The translations under genes were made by a program, and so were the position numbers. A DNA stretch of 64,000 bases. Source: Paramecium tetraurelia (Eukaryota > Ciliophora > Oligohymenophorea > Peniculida > Parameciidae). The stretch spans positions 265,827 to 329,826 of the forward strand of contig NW_001799588.1 in the NCBI RefSeq assembly GCF_000165425.1, written 5' to 3'. Of this stretch, positions 33,666-46,500 are shown in pieces (the stretch's first letter is position 1; each line of letters begins with the position of its first letter). Below the pieces are notes generated by a model. It had not been told where the DNA came from. It saw only the letters and a list, made by a program, of their open reading frames with translations, and searched no databases.

Positions 33666-36500
33666 ATGAACTCAATTTTAATGGAGATTGATCAGTACTC
33701 AGCTCGTGCTGTCAATGAGGATTAAGCCCTAATGAGTAAGAGAGGTGATTAAGAACAAAGAAAAGCAGAGTTCTTTCAACGTTGTTTATAGGATCGTAAA
33801 GTTCATACAGATTTATCCTAATCAGAAAAATTTATATTTGGAGACAAAGCCATATATATGGGAAGATTCAAATTGGAATAGAGATTGTAGGATATCGATG
33901 AAGTTTTTTTGCCTTTTGACAATATTGATTTGGATGAAAAGGAACGTAATGAAAAAATGAAAGAGTTATCAAAATCTTCTTAATCTGAAAACTAAAGGAT
34001 TGATATTAGTAAGAGGAACAAGAGGATCGAAAATTTTTGGTTGATAATAAGTCCAGATAGTTCTATTAAAATATTGTGGGACTTCTTCTGTATGATATTA
34101 ATTCTCTACGAAATCATAACAATACCAATAAGAATCAGTTTCGACATAGAAGTGAGTGCGGAGTTTGGTTATGTGATAACAGCAGCGTTTATATTTGATA
34201 TTTTGTTAACATTTAATACAGCAGTATATTTGAATGGAAATATCAATTATTCATATAAGGCAATCGCACTGGATTATTTCAAATTGTGGTTTTGGATAGA
34301 TGTTGTGGCATCATTTCCTTATGATATGGTATTCAATACAGTATTGACAGGGGAAGCTGAAGACGAAGCGACTTAGTCTTCTTAAAATTTAAAAAAGAGT
34401 ACTTAAATTTTAAGAGTATTAAAATTCTTTCGATTTGTTAAAGTCATACGTTTGTTAAGATTGGCAAAGTTGAAGGCAATAATGGATAAAATAGAGGAGT
34501 ATTTTTCAGACAGTTCTATAATTTAAACAATCGGGAGTTTTTTAAAGCTGTGTGCATTTGTCTTATTTTGGTCTCATTGGCTTGGATGTATATTCCATTT
34601 TATAGGGTAAAGCGAGGATACAACATACAATTGGCTGTCTATTTATGGATTGTATGATGAGCCTTGGGAAATTAGATATGTAAATTCAGTATATTGGGCA
34701 GTGACTACAATGATTACTGTAGGCTATGGTGATCTATCTCCATAAACACCATTAGAGAGACTATTTGGAGTGTTCTTTCTTCTCATTGCTTGTGGTGTGT
34801 TCTCTTTTACTATGAACACCATCGGTAATACAATGCAATAACTAAGTTAGAAGTAAGATTAGTATCAGAAGAGGATATCTGAAATAAATATATATATGGC
34901 TAAAGTCAAGATTCCAAAGCAATTATAAAATAAGGTTAGAAGATATTTATAGTATATCTGGGATTCTCATCGTAGTGTAAATTTGGAATCAATTTGTTAA
35001 AATCTCTCATTATCTCTAAAATACGAGTTTACCATATAAGTGAATGGTACAATATTGGCTAGTTATAAATTGTTGTGTGAGACATTTTCAAGGAAGTTGC
35101 TAATTGAATTGACTCAGATTCTAAAAGAATAGACAATTTAACCAGATGAATATGTCTTTATAGAAGATGAGCCTAAGAATGAACAAATTCTATATTTTAT
35201 TTAGGAAGGTCAAATAAATATTGTGTTAATTAAAACTAGACAAATAGTGGCTAGGTTGAGTAATAAGTAGATCTTTGGTGAAATTAGCTTCTTTGGTAAT
35301 ATTGGCAGAACAGCATCAGCTAAAAGCAATGGTTTCACTGATGTATTTGTTTTGAAAAGACAAGATTTTGTGGCTCTATTGGACAAGTTTCCAGAAGACA
35401 GGGAACGATTTAATTATATCAATGAAGAAGTCAATAAACGATAATTGTAGGTGTTGAATATTCATTGCTATGCTTGTGATTTACCAGGACATGTTATTAG
35501 AGATTGTCCCTCATTACATTTTGTGATTGATTTGTATGTGTATTAAAAGACCAAAATCAGATGCATCAAAGCCATAATGAAAGATTTCGTAAGGAAAGAT
35601 CGAATGAATTATAATGCTTTGAAGAATAGGGAGGATTTGGAAAAAGAAGCTAAGAGACTGTAGATGAATATACCTACTCATAAATTCTTGATGGAGGAAT
35701 GCAATGTGGATGATCAATTATCTTAGGCAGTGGAGGATGAATCCATAAAAAAGGGATTCAAATTAAGATCTAAGTTTAAAGAAGACAGGAATAGAAGAAG
35801 AAATTGGGAATAAACTTTTAAGAAATCTGCCCAGAAGATTCAGTAGATCTAAATTAAGCAATCAGAGATATTTAGTATTACCAAAAGTCTTTCTTAAGCA
35901 CTATTATCTTCTCATGCTAGTGGGGAAACCAGTCTCAATCACATTGCAATTAATTAGTTCAAATCTCCAAATGAGAGTTCAGAAGATAGTGATAGTGGAA
36001 CCATCCAATAAAAGATGGAAGACATTATGGCTGACTATTAGATATTCAAATAAGAAGTAGACAAGTACAATGGGAGTCAACAATTGGAGATCAAGAAGAA
36101 CTTTGTGTTGCTGAATGAATTTGAATGTGGCTAAGATTTCAATATATTTTATCCTCACAACAATCTCTCTGTTGTGTTGAAAGAATTCCACAAGTATCAA
36201 TTAGGTAACTCTGTCAAACCTAAAATCGATACTGAATATGATACCAATGTATTTCAGGAATACATGGAATATTATGTAATAGACATAGAAGATGTGAATA
36301 GATTTAAATTGGAAGTCAAACCATCTTAAATCAAACAATTTCTACCTTTCACAGAACTTCTCTAATCATCATATAACCGTTAAGTAATAATAATTAATAT
36401 TATTTCTTAGAAAAAAAAGAACTTTGGTTTGTTAAAACATCCAAAAAGATCGTTTAAATAAGTTGTTAGAGCAATTATATTGGCAAGAAAATTTAAATGA
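33666..36500 (+). CDS. Voltage-gated K+ channel subunit with cyclic-nucleotide domain and C-terminal zinc knuckle
   Basis: A 935-residue protein; one intron at 36384-36410. The N-terminus is cytosolic and Gln-rich. S1 starts near residue 130 (LWDFFCMILILYEIITIPI), S2-S3 follow (FIFDILLTFNTAVYLNG, FKLWFWIDVVASFPYD), and S4 is LRVLKFFRFVKVIRLLRLAK with a basic residue about every third position. The pore helix and filter are SVYWAVTTMITVGYGDLSP (GYGD at residues 353-356), which indicates K+ selectivity. S6 is FFLLIACGVFSFTMNTIGN. A C-linker and CNBD follow (EDEPKNEQILYFIQEGQ, FGEISFFGNIGRTASAKS). Right after the CNBD is a CCHC zinc knuckle, CYACDLPGHVIRDC (Cys601, Cys604, His609, Cys614). The ~320-residue tail is charged. 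Ciliates have many EAG/CNG-like K+ channels; the zinc knuckle is the unusual part. Confidence 0.92.
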
Positions 36501-36845
36501 TTAATTATATCATAACATTATTAATCTATATCAAGATTCTCTTAATCCTGAAGTTCCTGATATCACTTAAATATTCACCCTCTCTCCAACTTAATAAATA
36601 ATAATAATCAAATCTATTGATTACTGAATTCAAACTAACCTTGTTAATTGCTATCATATACACTTGAAATTCTAATTATTAGATTCGAAATTAAACAAGT
36701 TACAAGTTAGAAGTACTGACAACAGAATTACTAAGTGAAGAATGGAAATTAGAATTAATTTAAAACTTACTTATTAATTCATTGATTTCTAAATAGTTTT
36801 GGATTCTGAACCATTATTAAATAATTAATATATTGTTTTATTAAT
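36501..36845. other. Short AT-rich intergenic stretch
   Basis: About 345 bp between the channel stop and the next start. No open frame, repeat or conserved pattern found. Confidence 0.5.
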
Positions 36846-37813
36846 ATGTCTCTCCTTCTTTTGAATGCAAGCAATAGAATTGCATAAGGATTCTTAAAAG
36901 TTGCTGCGGAAAGTGGCAAATATGAGAAGATCATCTGTGCTGACATTTTCCCAACTTATTTCACAGTCCAAAGACTCCTCAAATTTAAGTCATCATTATC
37001 AGCAAACATAGAATTGTTCAAAGTCGGAGATCGTTAAGATTTACATGATGTAATCAAATAAGCCAACAATGTTCTATATGTCAGTCATGATTATTACTAA
37101 ACCACAGCATCCAAAAAGAATTTATTGGTTGCTACCTTAGATTTGGTCAAAAATAGAAACTATAAGACTGTTGCCTATGTTGCACCAGTTGAACATGATC
37201 ACCAAGAGGAAATTGATGAATGGAAACATCTAGAAGTAGAAGGACGTCGTTTCATTCCTTAATTAGTTGGTATCAGATCTGACATTACCTTTGGACCAAA
37301 TAGCACATTCACTAATAAATTAGCATAAAGAATTTATAATGGTGAAAGCATCTACTTCTAAAACACTGGACAATCATGTGCTCCCATATTCACTGGCGAT
37401 TTAGAATAAATTGTGGCCTAAGTTCTAGCTGGCTCACATGCAGGCAAATTGCTCTTAGCTAAGGGACACAAACACATTGATTTCAAATCAATTATTCATT
37501 TGATTGAGGATAGTCTTGGAAGCGCATATAAAGCCAAATTAAATCAATCCTTTATTGAAAAAGTAAATGTCTATTCAAATTCAATTAGGTCATCCATCCA
37601 ACCAATAATTGCATCATAGGCTAATAATTATATTGTCCATCATACATTAATTTAACTAAATTGATTGCAAATTATAAAGCTTTGGAAAACACTGGATATG
37701 ACCAAGTTGTCGGTGATAAGCTAGTTGATATTGAAGAGTATCACAAGAACAATAAAACAGTTATTGATCAATCATTGAAAGCAGATTATTAATTAAGCTA
37801 CTTAGTTGGTTGA
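36846..37813 (+). CDS. NAD(P)-binding epimerase-like (atypical SDR) protein, 313 aa
   Basis: One intron at 37563-37588 gives an exact frame ending at TGA 37811. The N-terminus ASNRIAQGFLKVAAESGKY, with EKIICADI after it, has the beta-alpha-beta feel of a Rossmann fold, although the classical GxxGxxG is replaced by NRIAQGF. Further pieces fit an atypical SDR: NVLYVSHDY, KTVAYVAPVEHDH, and a C-lobe like that of epimerases (VGIRSDITFGPNSTFTNKLA, APIFTGDLEQIVAQVL, ITFGPN being reminiscent of the P-x-N loop). There is no YxxxK catalytic pair, so a structural or regulatory role is possible, as for complex I subunit NDUFA9. Identity beyond the fold is uncertain. Confidence 0.72.
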
Positions 37814-38650
37814 ATAAATAATAATCTACATAAATCGAATAAAAATATAAAATATTCAATTTTATTATATTTTTAATAACATTAAGATTAAATTAAATTT
37901 ATTAATTATATAATAATAGTTGGTTGTAGTTGTAGTAATCTATTTTGTGTATTAGAATATAGTTGAAAATAGGTAATCCTATGAAAATGAGCAGTTATAG
38001 GATTGAATTATTTTTCACTATCATCTACTTAGAAAAGCTAAATTTTAAATAATTATTTCAAACATCAAAAAAGAAAGAAATCTCATAAAAATTCTAGATT
38101 ATTCATCTTTGAAATACTATTAATCGTAGTATTTACAAATAATCGAATTTCATTGGTATATAATGATGGAAATCGGTTAGGTAGTTGAATGTACTGATTT
38201 TACTTGCTTTTTCAAAATACTGTAGCTAAGAATTAGCAGTGATATAAATACTATTGAAAATGTATGTGGAAGATTTAAATAAGATTTTCATAAATTAAGG
38301 AAGTTAGTTATTTTATAAGATTTCTACTGATAAATATTTTGGTTTACACATGATTTAAAAAATTAATATTTTTCTTATATTTATTTCAGAAATTTATTTA
38401 ATATGAGATTTTAATGAGACTAAATTATTGTTAGATGGTAAAATAAATAAGATTTGTAGTAGATTAATATATTCTTGAAGGAAACCTAAAAATATCGAAT
38501 GGTTTCTTAAATAATTGTGATATATCAATAAATTTATAAATAATAATTATTATCATTGAATGAAATAAGAGATAAGCAAGACTTCCTTCTAAATGTAATG
38601 TTAACGAAAACATTTCATTAAGGATAAGCAATATCATCTTCTTATGGAGG
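37814..38650. other. AT-rich region upstream of the kinase
   Basis: More than 800 bp without a convincing gene. Just upstream of 38651, the kinase frame stays open for about 35 codons (CNVNENISLRISNIIFLW) back to a TGA without a Met, so a 5' exon may be hidden here. The remainder shows no coding pattern. Confidence 0.45.
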
Positions 38651-39983
38651 ATGATCGCATAAAAATATCGGAGGTAAGACAACATCCACCTAAAAGAGAC
38701 AGTAGATTTTCAATACTCTAAATATCTCCTTGATCTAAATTTCGAAAGCTTGATTTATTGGAAGACAGACCAGGATTAACTTGTTGCCTTTGGTATAATG
38801 TATAATAAAACTCTGAAATGGTTTCATGCTGATTCTTCTGATTTATAGCATCTATATAAAAACCTATGTGGGAGAGTTTTATTTGGAAACATTTCTTCCA
38901 TTTATGAGAATAAAGAGATATTGGGTTCTGGAGCTTCGTCAAAAGTATACAGAGTTTTAAATAAATTAACACATTGCCTCTACGCTTCAAAATGCATTCG
39001 TAAAGACTACATTTACAAGAGAGAAGACAAAGAACGATATGTAAACATTTAATTGATTTAGAATCGCATGATCCAAGAGATTGATTTAATGAGGAGATTG
39101 GACCATGAAACCATTGTGAAAATGATTGATATTTTTGAAGGTGAAAAATCGTTCTATATCATACTTGAGCTATTATAGGGTGACTCTCTGCATACGTTTT
39201 TTAAAAAACACTCATTAACACTTACACAGATTCGATAGATCATTAGTGTATTCATATATTCATATGATAGAGGTGCCTTTAAGCATTATGCTATCTAGAC
39301 CTAAATAATATAATTCATAGGGATTTGAAATTAGAAAACGTAGTTTTGAAAGAACAAGGAAAAGTTGAATCTGTTAGGATTATTGATTTTGGTCTTGCAA
39401 TTTATTCATCCAACAATTAAAGACAATTATGTGGAACTCCTGGATATATAGCTCCTGAGATGTTTATTGAAAAATACCCTTACACTACCAAAGTAGACGT
39501 TTTTAGCTTAGGAGCCATATTCTATAAACTATTATGTAAGAAACCTTTATTTCATGGGAACACAAGCGAGGAGATTTTAGAGAACAATAAAAAGTTCCTT
39601 TGGAATAATCATCTCAAAAATTGTTCTGATGAAACTATTGATTTGATAAAGTAGATGCTTTAAAGAGATCCAAATAAAAGAATATCAGCCTACCAAGCGC
39701 TGCAACACCCATTTTTTGGGGAAAGATTTATAGGTATTGATAGGATTCGATTTAAGTAGAACAAGGAATAGCTGAAGAGAGTTCTCATGAAATTGTGAAA
39801 ACATTCCCACTTATAAAACCTATGTAAATAATTAACTCCAATGACAATATTCCAGAGATTAAGATTTAAGCTATTAGGGGAGGTTAACAAAGCTTTGATT
39901 AAAGCTTAGGATCTAATTATTTCCCATCATTTGATGAGGGTTATTAGAAACCAAAAAACGGAAGCGATCATATTATTGAATGA
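38651..39983 (+). CDS. Ser/Thr protein kinase (CAMK-like) with N-terminal PH-like segment
   Basis: A 427-residue model; introns at 39248-39270 and 39734-39759. The first ~90 residues (SLIYWKTDQDQLVAFGIMY and NKTLKWFHADSSDLQHLY) look like a PH-type beta sheet that may begin in an unseen upstream exon. The kinase domain is complete: glycine loop LGSGASSKVYR, Lys in YASKCIRK, the helix-C glutamate region MIQEIDLMRRLDHETIVKMI, HRDLKLENV, DFGLAIY, LCGTPGYIAPEM, DVFSLGAIFYKLL and the terminal RDPNKRISAYQALQHPFF. All catalytic residues are present, so it should be active. The C-terminal ~70 residues after the second intron are unstructured. Many Paramecium kinases share a PH-like front end with a CAMK-type catalytic domain. 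The start codon is the least certain part. Confidence 0.85.
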
Positions 39984-39989
39984 CTTTTA

Positions 39990-40703
39990 TCAAAATACAA
40001 ACTTAGTATTCATAATATTATATATTCTTGTTTGCTATTTATCGCTCAATTGCGATTTGTAATAAGGAATTTAATTATCAAGTAATTTATTGCATATCTT
40101 TTATGCTCTATCTTTATTATCATCATTCATCAATATAAATTAAATTGATTAATTTAGTCTGGCTGACTTTATTTTCTATCTATCTTACAACCTCTCCTTT
40201 GCTCTTTGACTTCCCTCTTTTCCTTGTACCTCATTCAATTTATTTCTTTCTTCTTGAAAATCAATGACTTTTTAATGGAAAACTTATGTGAAATTTTAAT
40301 CTTAGGCTGTTTCATTAATGAAATCTTTTAATTTTCGTTCAGCATCCAATCTTAGCTCAGTAATTTGTTTCAAAATTTCTTTATCAGAACAAATTCTTCT
40401 TTACACTTATTATTTCTAAATTCCATTAATCAAACGTAATTCATCTATCTTATCAAAAGTCTAAACAAGTGTTCGTAGTTTTTATTAGATCTTCCCAGGC
40501 TTTAGAGAGATGCTTCTGACTTTTTTACACAATAGATCTTAAACAACTTGTTAGTATTCCTTGTGCAAGCAATGTTCCCAAGCCAAATCGATTTAACTTT
40601 TGGAACAATCAATTATTTGATGATCTTGGAGAATCTTTAAAAATTTTGATTTTTATGTAGGTTTCTCGATTCTCAATTAAGCCAACAAGTGATATGTCTG
40701 CAT
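39990..40703 (-). CDS. Coiled-coil hypothetical protein, 237 aa
   Basis: A single uninterrupted frame from ATG 40703 to TGA 39992-39990, only 6 bp beyond the convergent kinase stop. The protein begins MQTYHLLAQLRIEKPTQKSK and is helical and charged, e.g. EILKQITELRLDAERKLKD and VIDFQEERNKLNEVQGKE. There is no signal peptide, membrane segment or enzyme motif. Clean length and packing support it as real; function unknown. Confidence 0.72.
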
Positions 40704-40903
40704 TTATAAATAATAATTAGTTATAGATAAACTTATACCCTCGTATATAATTTATTTTTATATTGTATATAATTTCAAACATATTACATCATCACTTGTT
40801 TTGTAATTCATTAGTTAATAATCACTCAAATTTACTTTAAATTGTTAATTAATAATTTACTGAATTAATAAGAGTTATTATAATATTTTAATAAAGAGCA
40901 AAA

Positions 40904-41709
40904 TCAAGTATTCTTCTATAAGATAAATTTGGCATACTCCTTTAAATCCTAGATGTCTTCAGGTGATTTCATTTCACCCCATTCTTTTAATCTTCTTTTT
41001 AATTTCTCAATATGTCTAAACTAATTAATTAATATAGTTACTATTTCTATTAAATAAGCTTGTCTGTTAAATCACTTGGGAAATGATAATCCATGTCTAC
41101 TTTAAAAAATAGATCTTGTTTCATTTATTCCATTTCATGGTTGATGTATGGTTATAGGACATCTGTAGGAACTTGAATTTAGATTTTCTTCGGTTCATCA
41201 GTTGATTAATTCTAGTTATTTAAATTCAATAATTTTTTGGTCTTAGCTTTTAGATTATTGCGTTAAAAAAACTAAATTTTTTATTTTAATTGCATAGGTT
41301 TAATAGTTTCTTCTATTAAATATGGTTTACTATCGATTCTTTAAGAAGGCTATTCAATTTTAGGTTCAACCCTTATTTAATAATTGAATTTCAAATTGGG
41401 TTTTTTTCTCTTCTCTGGTAATATGTAATGTTTATTGAAATGCCAATGACCATCTGGAGTATGATGTTAATTTGTTGGTGATCGAGAATGATCTGTATGA
41501 TATCTTTATTTTTCTGAATTGATCCTTACTAAACGATTCATCTGATCCCTTTCTCTAATGAAGGGAACAAATGATGATATATTCTTTACGTCCTTGCTAA
41601 ATTCTTTAACTAACTTGAAACGAGGTAAATATAAATTAGAATCTTCTTAATCATTGAAATACTCTGATATATTGTTTTTGAAGCTATGTATATAATTGTT
41701 GGATAGCAT
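40904..41709 (-). CDS. Hypothetical protein, 259 aa
   Basis: One 26-nt intron at 41016-41041 joins KLIQQKQ to HIEKLKRRLKEWGEMKSPED; the frame then closes at TGA 40906-40904. The N-terminal half contains FKNNISEYFNDQEDSNLY and SFVPFIRERDQMNRLVRINS. The middle has HHTPDGHWHFNKHYILPEKR, a His/aromatic-rich stretch that resembles short conserved ciliary-protein motifs but which I cannot name. The C-terminus is a charged helix. Function unknown. Confidence 0.72.
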
Positions 41710-42420
41710 ATAAAATTAAAAATGAATGATGATTTTATTGATAAGAAATTATTTATAAAAAGAATTAATTAGATGTGTCGAATTCACTTTAATAATTTTA
41801 GATTAAATGACCCAGACAAGAAAATAATGATTTAAATATAAAACAATTACTTAAGAGTACAAAAATAAATAAGATAGAGATAAAACTTAAAAAAATAATA
41901 AACAATTGATAAGATCCATAATTATATTTTGAGAAAGTATTTTTTAAAGATTTATAAAGATCTAAAAATAAGATAGTCATAATTTACTTAAAGGAGTTTT
42001 AGCAACTGTTTAAGTTTGTCTTACAAATAGATAAAGATCAATTATGTTCATAGTTATTTTATAAATATAGTTCTAATTATACATTATGAGTATCCACAAA
42101 GTTAATTGCAATTATTTTAAGTATGAATTTATTGGCCACTTGGGTCTTACAGGATCATTATAATTAACCTATTACTTATGTTTATCTATTTGGTTGATGC
42201 AAATGATTTCTATTATTTAATTAATCTTCTCCTTACACTCAAAAAAGAATCAAATTTGAGCATACTTATTAATTTAGTTTGCACTTAGATGTTCTATACT
42301 TTATGAATATCTTGCGCTCATTCTCTCAACAAGGCCATAACATTCATTGATAAATATATTTATTTTATAATAATATAAGCATAAGAGTATTGAATTTTGA
42401 TAATTTTAATAATTTAATAT
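41710..42420. other. Intergenic with a possible small minus-strand gene
   Basis: At about 42060-42330 the minus strand shows short protein-like runs (MSARYSQSIEHLSANQINKY, then CKTQVANKFILKIIAINFVD in another frame), but no set of GT-AG introns that I tried joins them. It could be a small gene with unresolved introns or a relic. The rest is AT-rich with no signal. Confidence 0.35.
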
Positions 42421-42706
42421 ATGAGTAGAGGTACAAATCTCTTTGTAGCATTTTCTATATCTGGAATAGTCTGGATAGTTACTCTATTCTTATCAACTGG
42501 ATATGTGAAGTATTTAAGAAAATAAAAGTAGTGAAGTTGCCAAATCCATGCCAACATATGCTTTGATTTTATATTTCTCTTATGCACTTTTTAAGGTCGG
42601 AGGCGATTTGGCACGTTTAAAGGATTATCCTGAAGAGGCTTAATCGTTATAAAAGGAGGTTGAGGAGGCAAAACGCTTCTATAAGGAGAAGGGATTAAAA
42701 TTGTGA
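42421..42706 (+). CDS. DPM3: Dolichol-phosphate mannosyltransferase subunit 3 (DPM3)
   Basis: An 87-residue protein; a 22-nt intron at 42510-42531 joins two hydrophobic segments. Two transmembrane helices (LFVAFSISGIVWIVTLFLST and MPTYALILYFSYALFKVG) are followed by a conserved amphipathic C-terminus, DLARLKDYPEEAQSLQKEVE then KRFYKEKGLKL. The order (short N-terminus, two helices, coiled tail ending in a G-L-K/R-x motif) and the length match DPM3, which tethers the DPM1 catalytic subunit to the ER membrane for dolichol-phosphate-mannose synthesis. That product feeds N-glycosylation and GPI anchors, the same anchor type predicted for the surface protein at the start of this window. Confidence 0.88.
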
Positions 42707-42740
42707 AACATTAAATATTCATATATATTTTTATAAAATT

Positions 42741-43440
42741 TAATGGATATCTATCACCTTCGTTTGGAAAATTATGAACCGAAACAATCCTTCTATGTAA
42801 TGAATAAAATACTTAAACTATTAATCGCTTTGCAAATGATTTTGGTTTTTTTCAGGATTTTTGTAAGAAATTAAGAACCATTTTTTTTGTCTGATTGTTT
42901 AAATGCATGTATGATGATGCTCACTTATTGTTAAAAAGTATGATACTAGAGTAAAATATTAGAATTATTGTCTTGCATTAATCACAATGTTTTATATTTT
43001 CTCATTGATATATTTGAATGCAATCTTCTTTTTGTAGTTTGTTGAATATAAACTGCCCTTTTTTATTGATTATACTAAAAATTTTACTTTGATGCTGGTA
43101 TTATTTCACTTCAATTTAGATTTTCTCAACTCTGCTTTATGTTTTTGAATCAATAATGTTATACTAAGTTTATAAGGAATTTAAGGGAATAATTTATGAC
43201 ATTAATCAAGAATATCCAGAGAGTGATTAGTAAGATTAACTACACCATATAGCTGAATTACTGTCTTAAAATTAAGAATAATAAGTCTAACAGATTAATT
43301 AAGAGTAATAATAGCAGGCAGAATAGGAGATTGAAAATTAATCAATTTAGGAACCAAATATTGCTGCTGGGTCATTACAAAGAAGGGTGCATAATCAAGG
43401 ATCAAGAACCTAATAAGAACTTTAAGAATTATAATCATGA
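42741..43440 (+). CDS. Four-helix membrane protein with Gln-rich tail, ~216 aa
   Basis: Introns at 42938-42962 and 43098-43119. Hydrophobic segments: ILKLLIALQMILVFFRIFV, a short MMMLTYCQK region, NYCLALITMFYIFSLIYLNA and FTLMLIFSTLLYVFESIMLY. The cytosolic tail is polar and Gln-rich (QEQQQQAEQEIENQ) and ends at TGA 43438-43440. The start is uncertain by two bases because my codon count from 42741 leaves a remainder; a later in-frame Met (near 42800) is an alternative. I recognise no family. Confidence 0.68.
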
Positions 43441-43583
43441 TTTTAACTTTTTATGAATATTTAAATATCTATTTTTAGATTTCAATATTTAATTGAAAGA
43501 TAATTGGCATGATATGTATGAATTTAAAATGAGTCAATTATGACAATTTATAATTCTTATAAATTAGTTTATCAAATAAAGAA

Positions 43584-46500
43584 ATGCAATAAGAAAGTCG
43601 GAAAATTTTTATAAATCGTAGAGATCAAAATATATTGTTTCCTTCAAATGCAATAAAGACTTCGAAATATAATATGCTGAACTTCTTTCCAAAGGCAATT
43701 CTATTGCAATTTATGAGAATTGCAAATATTTACTTCTTAGTAACAGCAGTTTTGCAGAGCATGCCTTTGCTTTCTCCGTTAGCCCCATTTTCTGCAATAA
43801 GTAAATGTAGAATTATAATTTTTTAGGTCCTCTTGTGTTTGTTTTGGCTGTGTCATTATTTCGTGAAATGTTAGAAGATTATGTATATAATTTGATAGTA
43901 ATTAACTTTAAGCGTAAACATCGAAACGATGACATGATTAATGAGCAAGTAGCCCTTTTATATAACAATTATGTATTTTAAAAAATATAGTGGAAAGAGA
44001 TCAGGGTTGGTGATATTGTATAAGTTTTGGAGGATTTCACAATACCAGCTGATTTATGTATCCTACGTACAAGTGATGAGAATGGCTAATGTTTTTTGGA
44101 AACCTCAAATCTTGATGGGTGAGTTACAATACTAAACCTAGTGAACGCAATCTCAAAACTAAATACGCAATAGCAGAAATCTAGGAGTAGATGATCCATG
44201 GGAAGTTCAGCGATCTTGCCGGAGAACTGCAATGTGACAAGCCTAACAATCGGATTCACAAATTTCAAGGAATGCTTCAAGTAGATCTAAAACAGTACCC
44301 AATTAGTAACAACAACATTTTATTGAGAGTATAAATATAGCAGTATTCTTTAGGGGACAACGATCAAGAACACCAAATGGGTCGTGGGTTTGGTAGTATA
44401 CACAGGACATGATTGTAAAATAATTAAGAGTTAGGGTAAGATGAGGTATAAGACAACTCACATTGAGAGAGCTTTAAATATCATAGTCGTTGTAATATTG
44501 ATACTGTAAGCAGGTGCTTGCATAGCATTGTCCTTCTTCACTGCTTACAACTACAATCCCTTGAACTTCGAAGGCAAACCCTAGTTCATTTACATATATC
44601 CCGATTAGGATAAGAATGGACCAGTTGTAACTGCAGTAATCAGTTATTTCTCTAATTTCCTTCTTCTCAATTCGATGGTCCCCATTTCTCTCATCATCTC
44701 TTTAGAAACCTTGAAATATTTGCAGACCACTTGGATGGAATTTGATGACCAAATGCAAAGTGAAAATCAACCTTTTAGAGTACTCAATACGATGATTCAC
44801 GAGGAATTAGGAAAGATTGAGTATGTCTTCACAGATAAAACAGGGACTTTGACTTCAAACAATATGGAATTTAGGTAATGTTGCATAAAGGGCATAGCTT
44901 ATTCAAATGGAGATTTGCTAGAGATTTTTAAAAGTGATAACATAATGAACGATTTGGAATTGGATAAATATATAAATTTCTTCCTCTGTATAATAATTTG
45001 TCACAATGTTATTGTTGATGAAAAACTGAATGAGTTCTAAGGTAGTTCTCCTGATGAAGTGGCTTTGGTCAAGGCAGCATTCAATCATGGATTTAAATTC
45101 CTTAAAAGAACCAACAATTCAATCTTCATTAAAGTGCGAGAGTAATTATTAGTATATGAGTATATTTGTGAATTTGAATTTACATCTGATAGAAAAAGAA
45201 TGAGTATGGTTGTTAAGGATATGTAGACAGAGTAATTGCTGTTGTTTTGCAAAGGAGCCGATAACATAATCTGGAGGAGATTAGACATGAGAAAACATTA
45301 GGAATAGGAGTTACAAATGAGTTAAGTCAGTCTTAAGAAATATTCCAAGGAAGGTCTCAGAACACTTTGTCTGACTTATAAATAACTTGATGAAATATAC
45401 TTTTAGGATTGGTAAAAACAGTATCGAGCTCTTTAAAATGAGGTGGCACTTGATCCAGAGGCAGCTAATAAATTGAAAGAGCATGAATCCATTCTGGAAC
45501 ATGAATTGATGCTTTTAGGAATTACTGCATTGGAAGACAAGCTCTAAGAGGATGTCCCTGAAGTCATTAAATCTCTTCATGAAGCAGGGATTAAAGTCTG
45601 GATGCTTACTGGGGATAAAATGGAAACTGCAGAAAATATAGGTCATTTATGTCATTTGATTGATGAGAGTACTAAATGTTTTAGAGTTAATCAGGAGGAT
45701 TAGGAGAGCATATTGTAATTATATTTAAATATGTTTAGAATGAGATTCAAAAAAATAAGCAGGAGCATATAGACTTATGAGAAAATTACGAAGAAAACAA
45801 ATAGAGTGAAGAAAAATTAATTGTTATAATAACAATTATAATGGTTAAGAGAATAGTCGTCTATTAATTCACAGATCAGATCGGTTCACAAAATGAAAAT
45901 TAATTAAATGTCTGTAAAATCAGAGGGTAGTGAGAATCATAGTGCAAAAGAAATTAAAAGGACTTTTGCTTTGATAGTTGAAGGAGATTCGATTTATTAT
46001 CTGTTGCATTCTGAGAAAATTTAAGAAGAATTTTTAAAAATTATTCCAAAATGCAGAACTGTAATTTGTTGTAGATCCACTCCTAATTAGAAGGCAGAGA
46101 TTGTTGGTTTGGTTAAAAAGAACCTAAAATCAATTACTCTGGCTATAGGAGATGGTGGAAATGATGTTAGCATGATATAGGAATCTCATATAGGTGTAGG
46201 AATTTTGGGAAAGGAAGGAAATTAGGCAGCCATGAATAGCGATTACTTCTTTTGTTAGTTCAAACATTTATGGAGATTATTATTTATACATGGAAGATGG
46301 AATCTATATCGAACCAGTTATTTTGTAAATTACTTTTTTTTTAAAAATATTTTATTCACTTTTCAACAATTTTACTTTGCATTTTTTAATGCATTTAGTA
46401 GTTAGTCTTTCTATGAAGATGGTTATTTGCTCAACTTCAATACATTAATCACAGCAGTTGCCCCAGTTTATTATGGAGTATTTGATCAAGATTTAGATGT

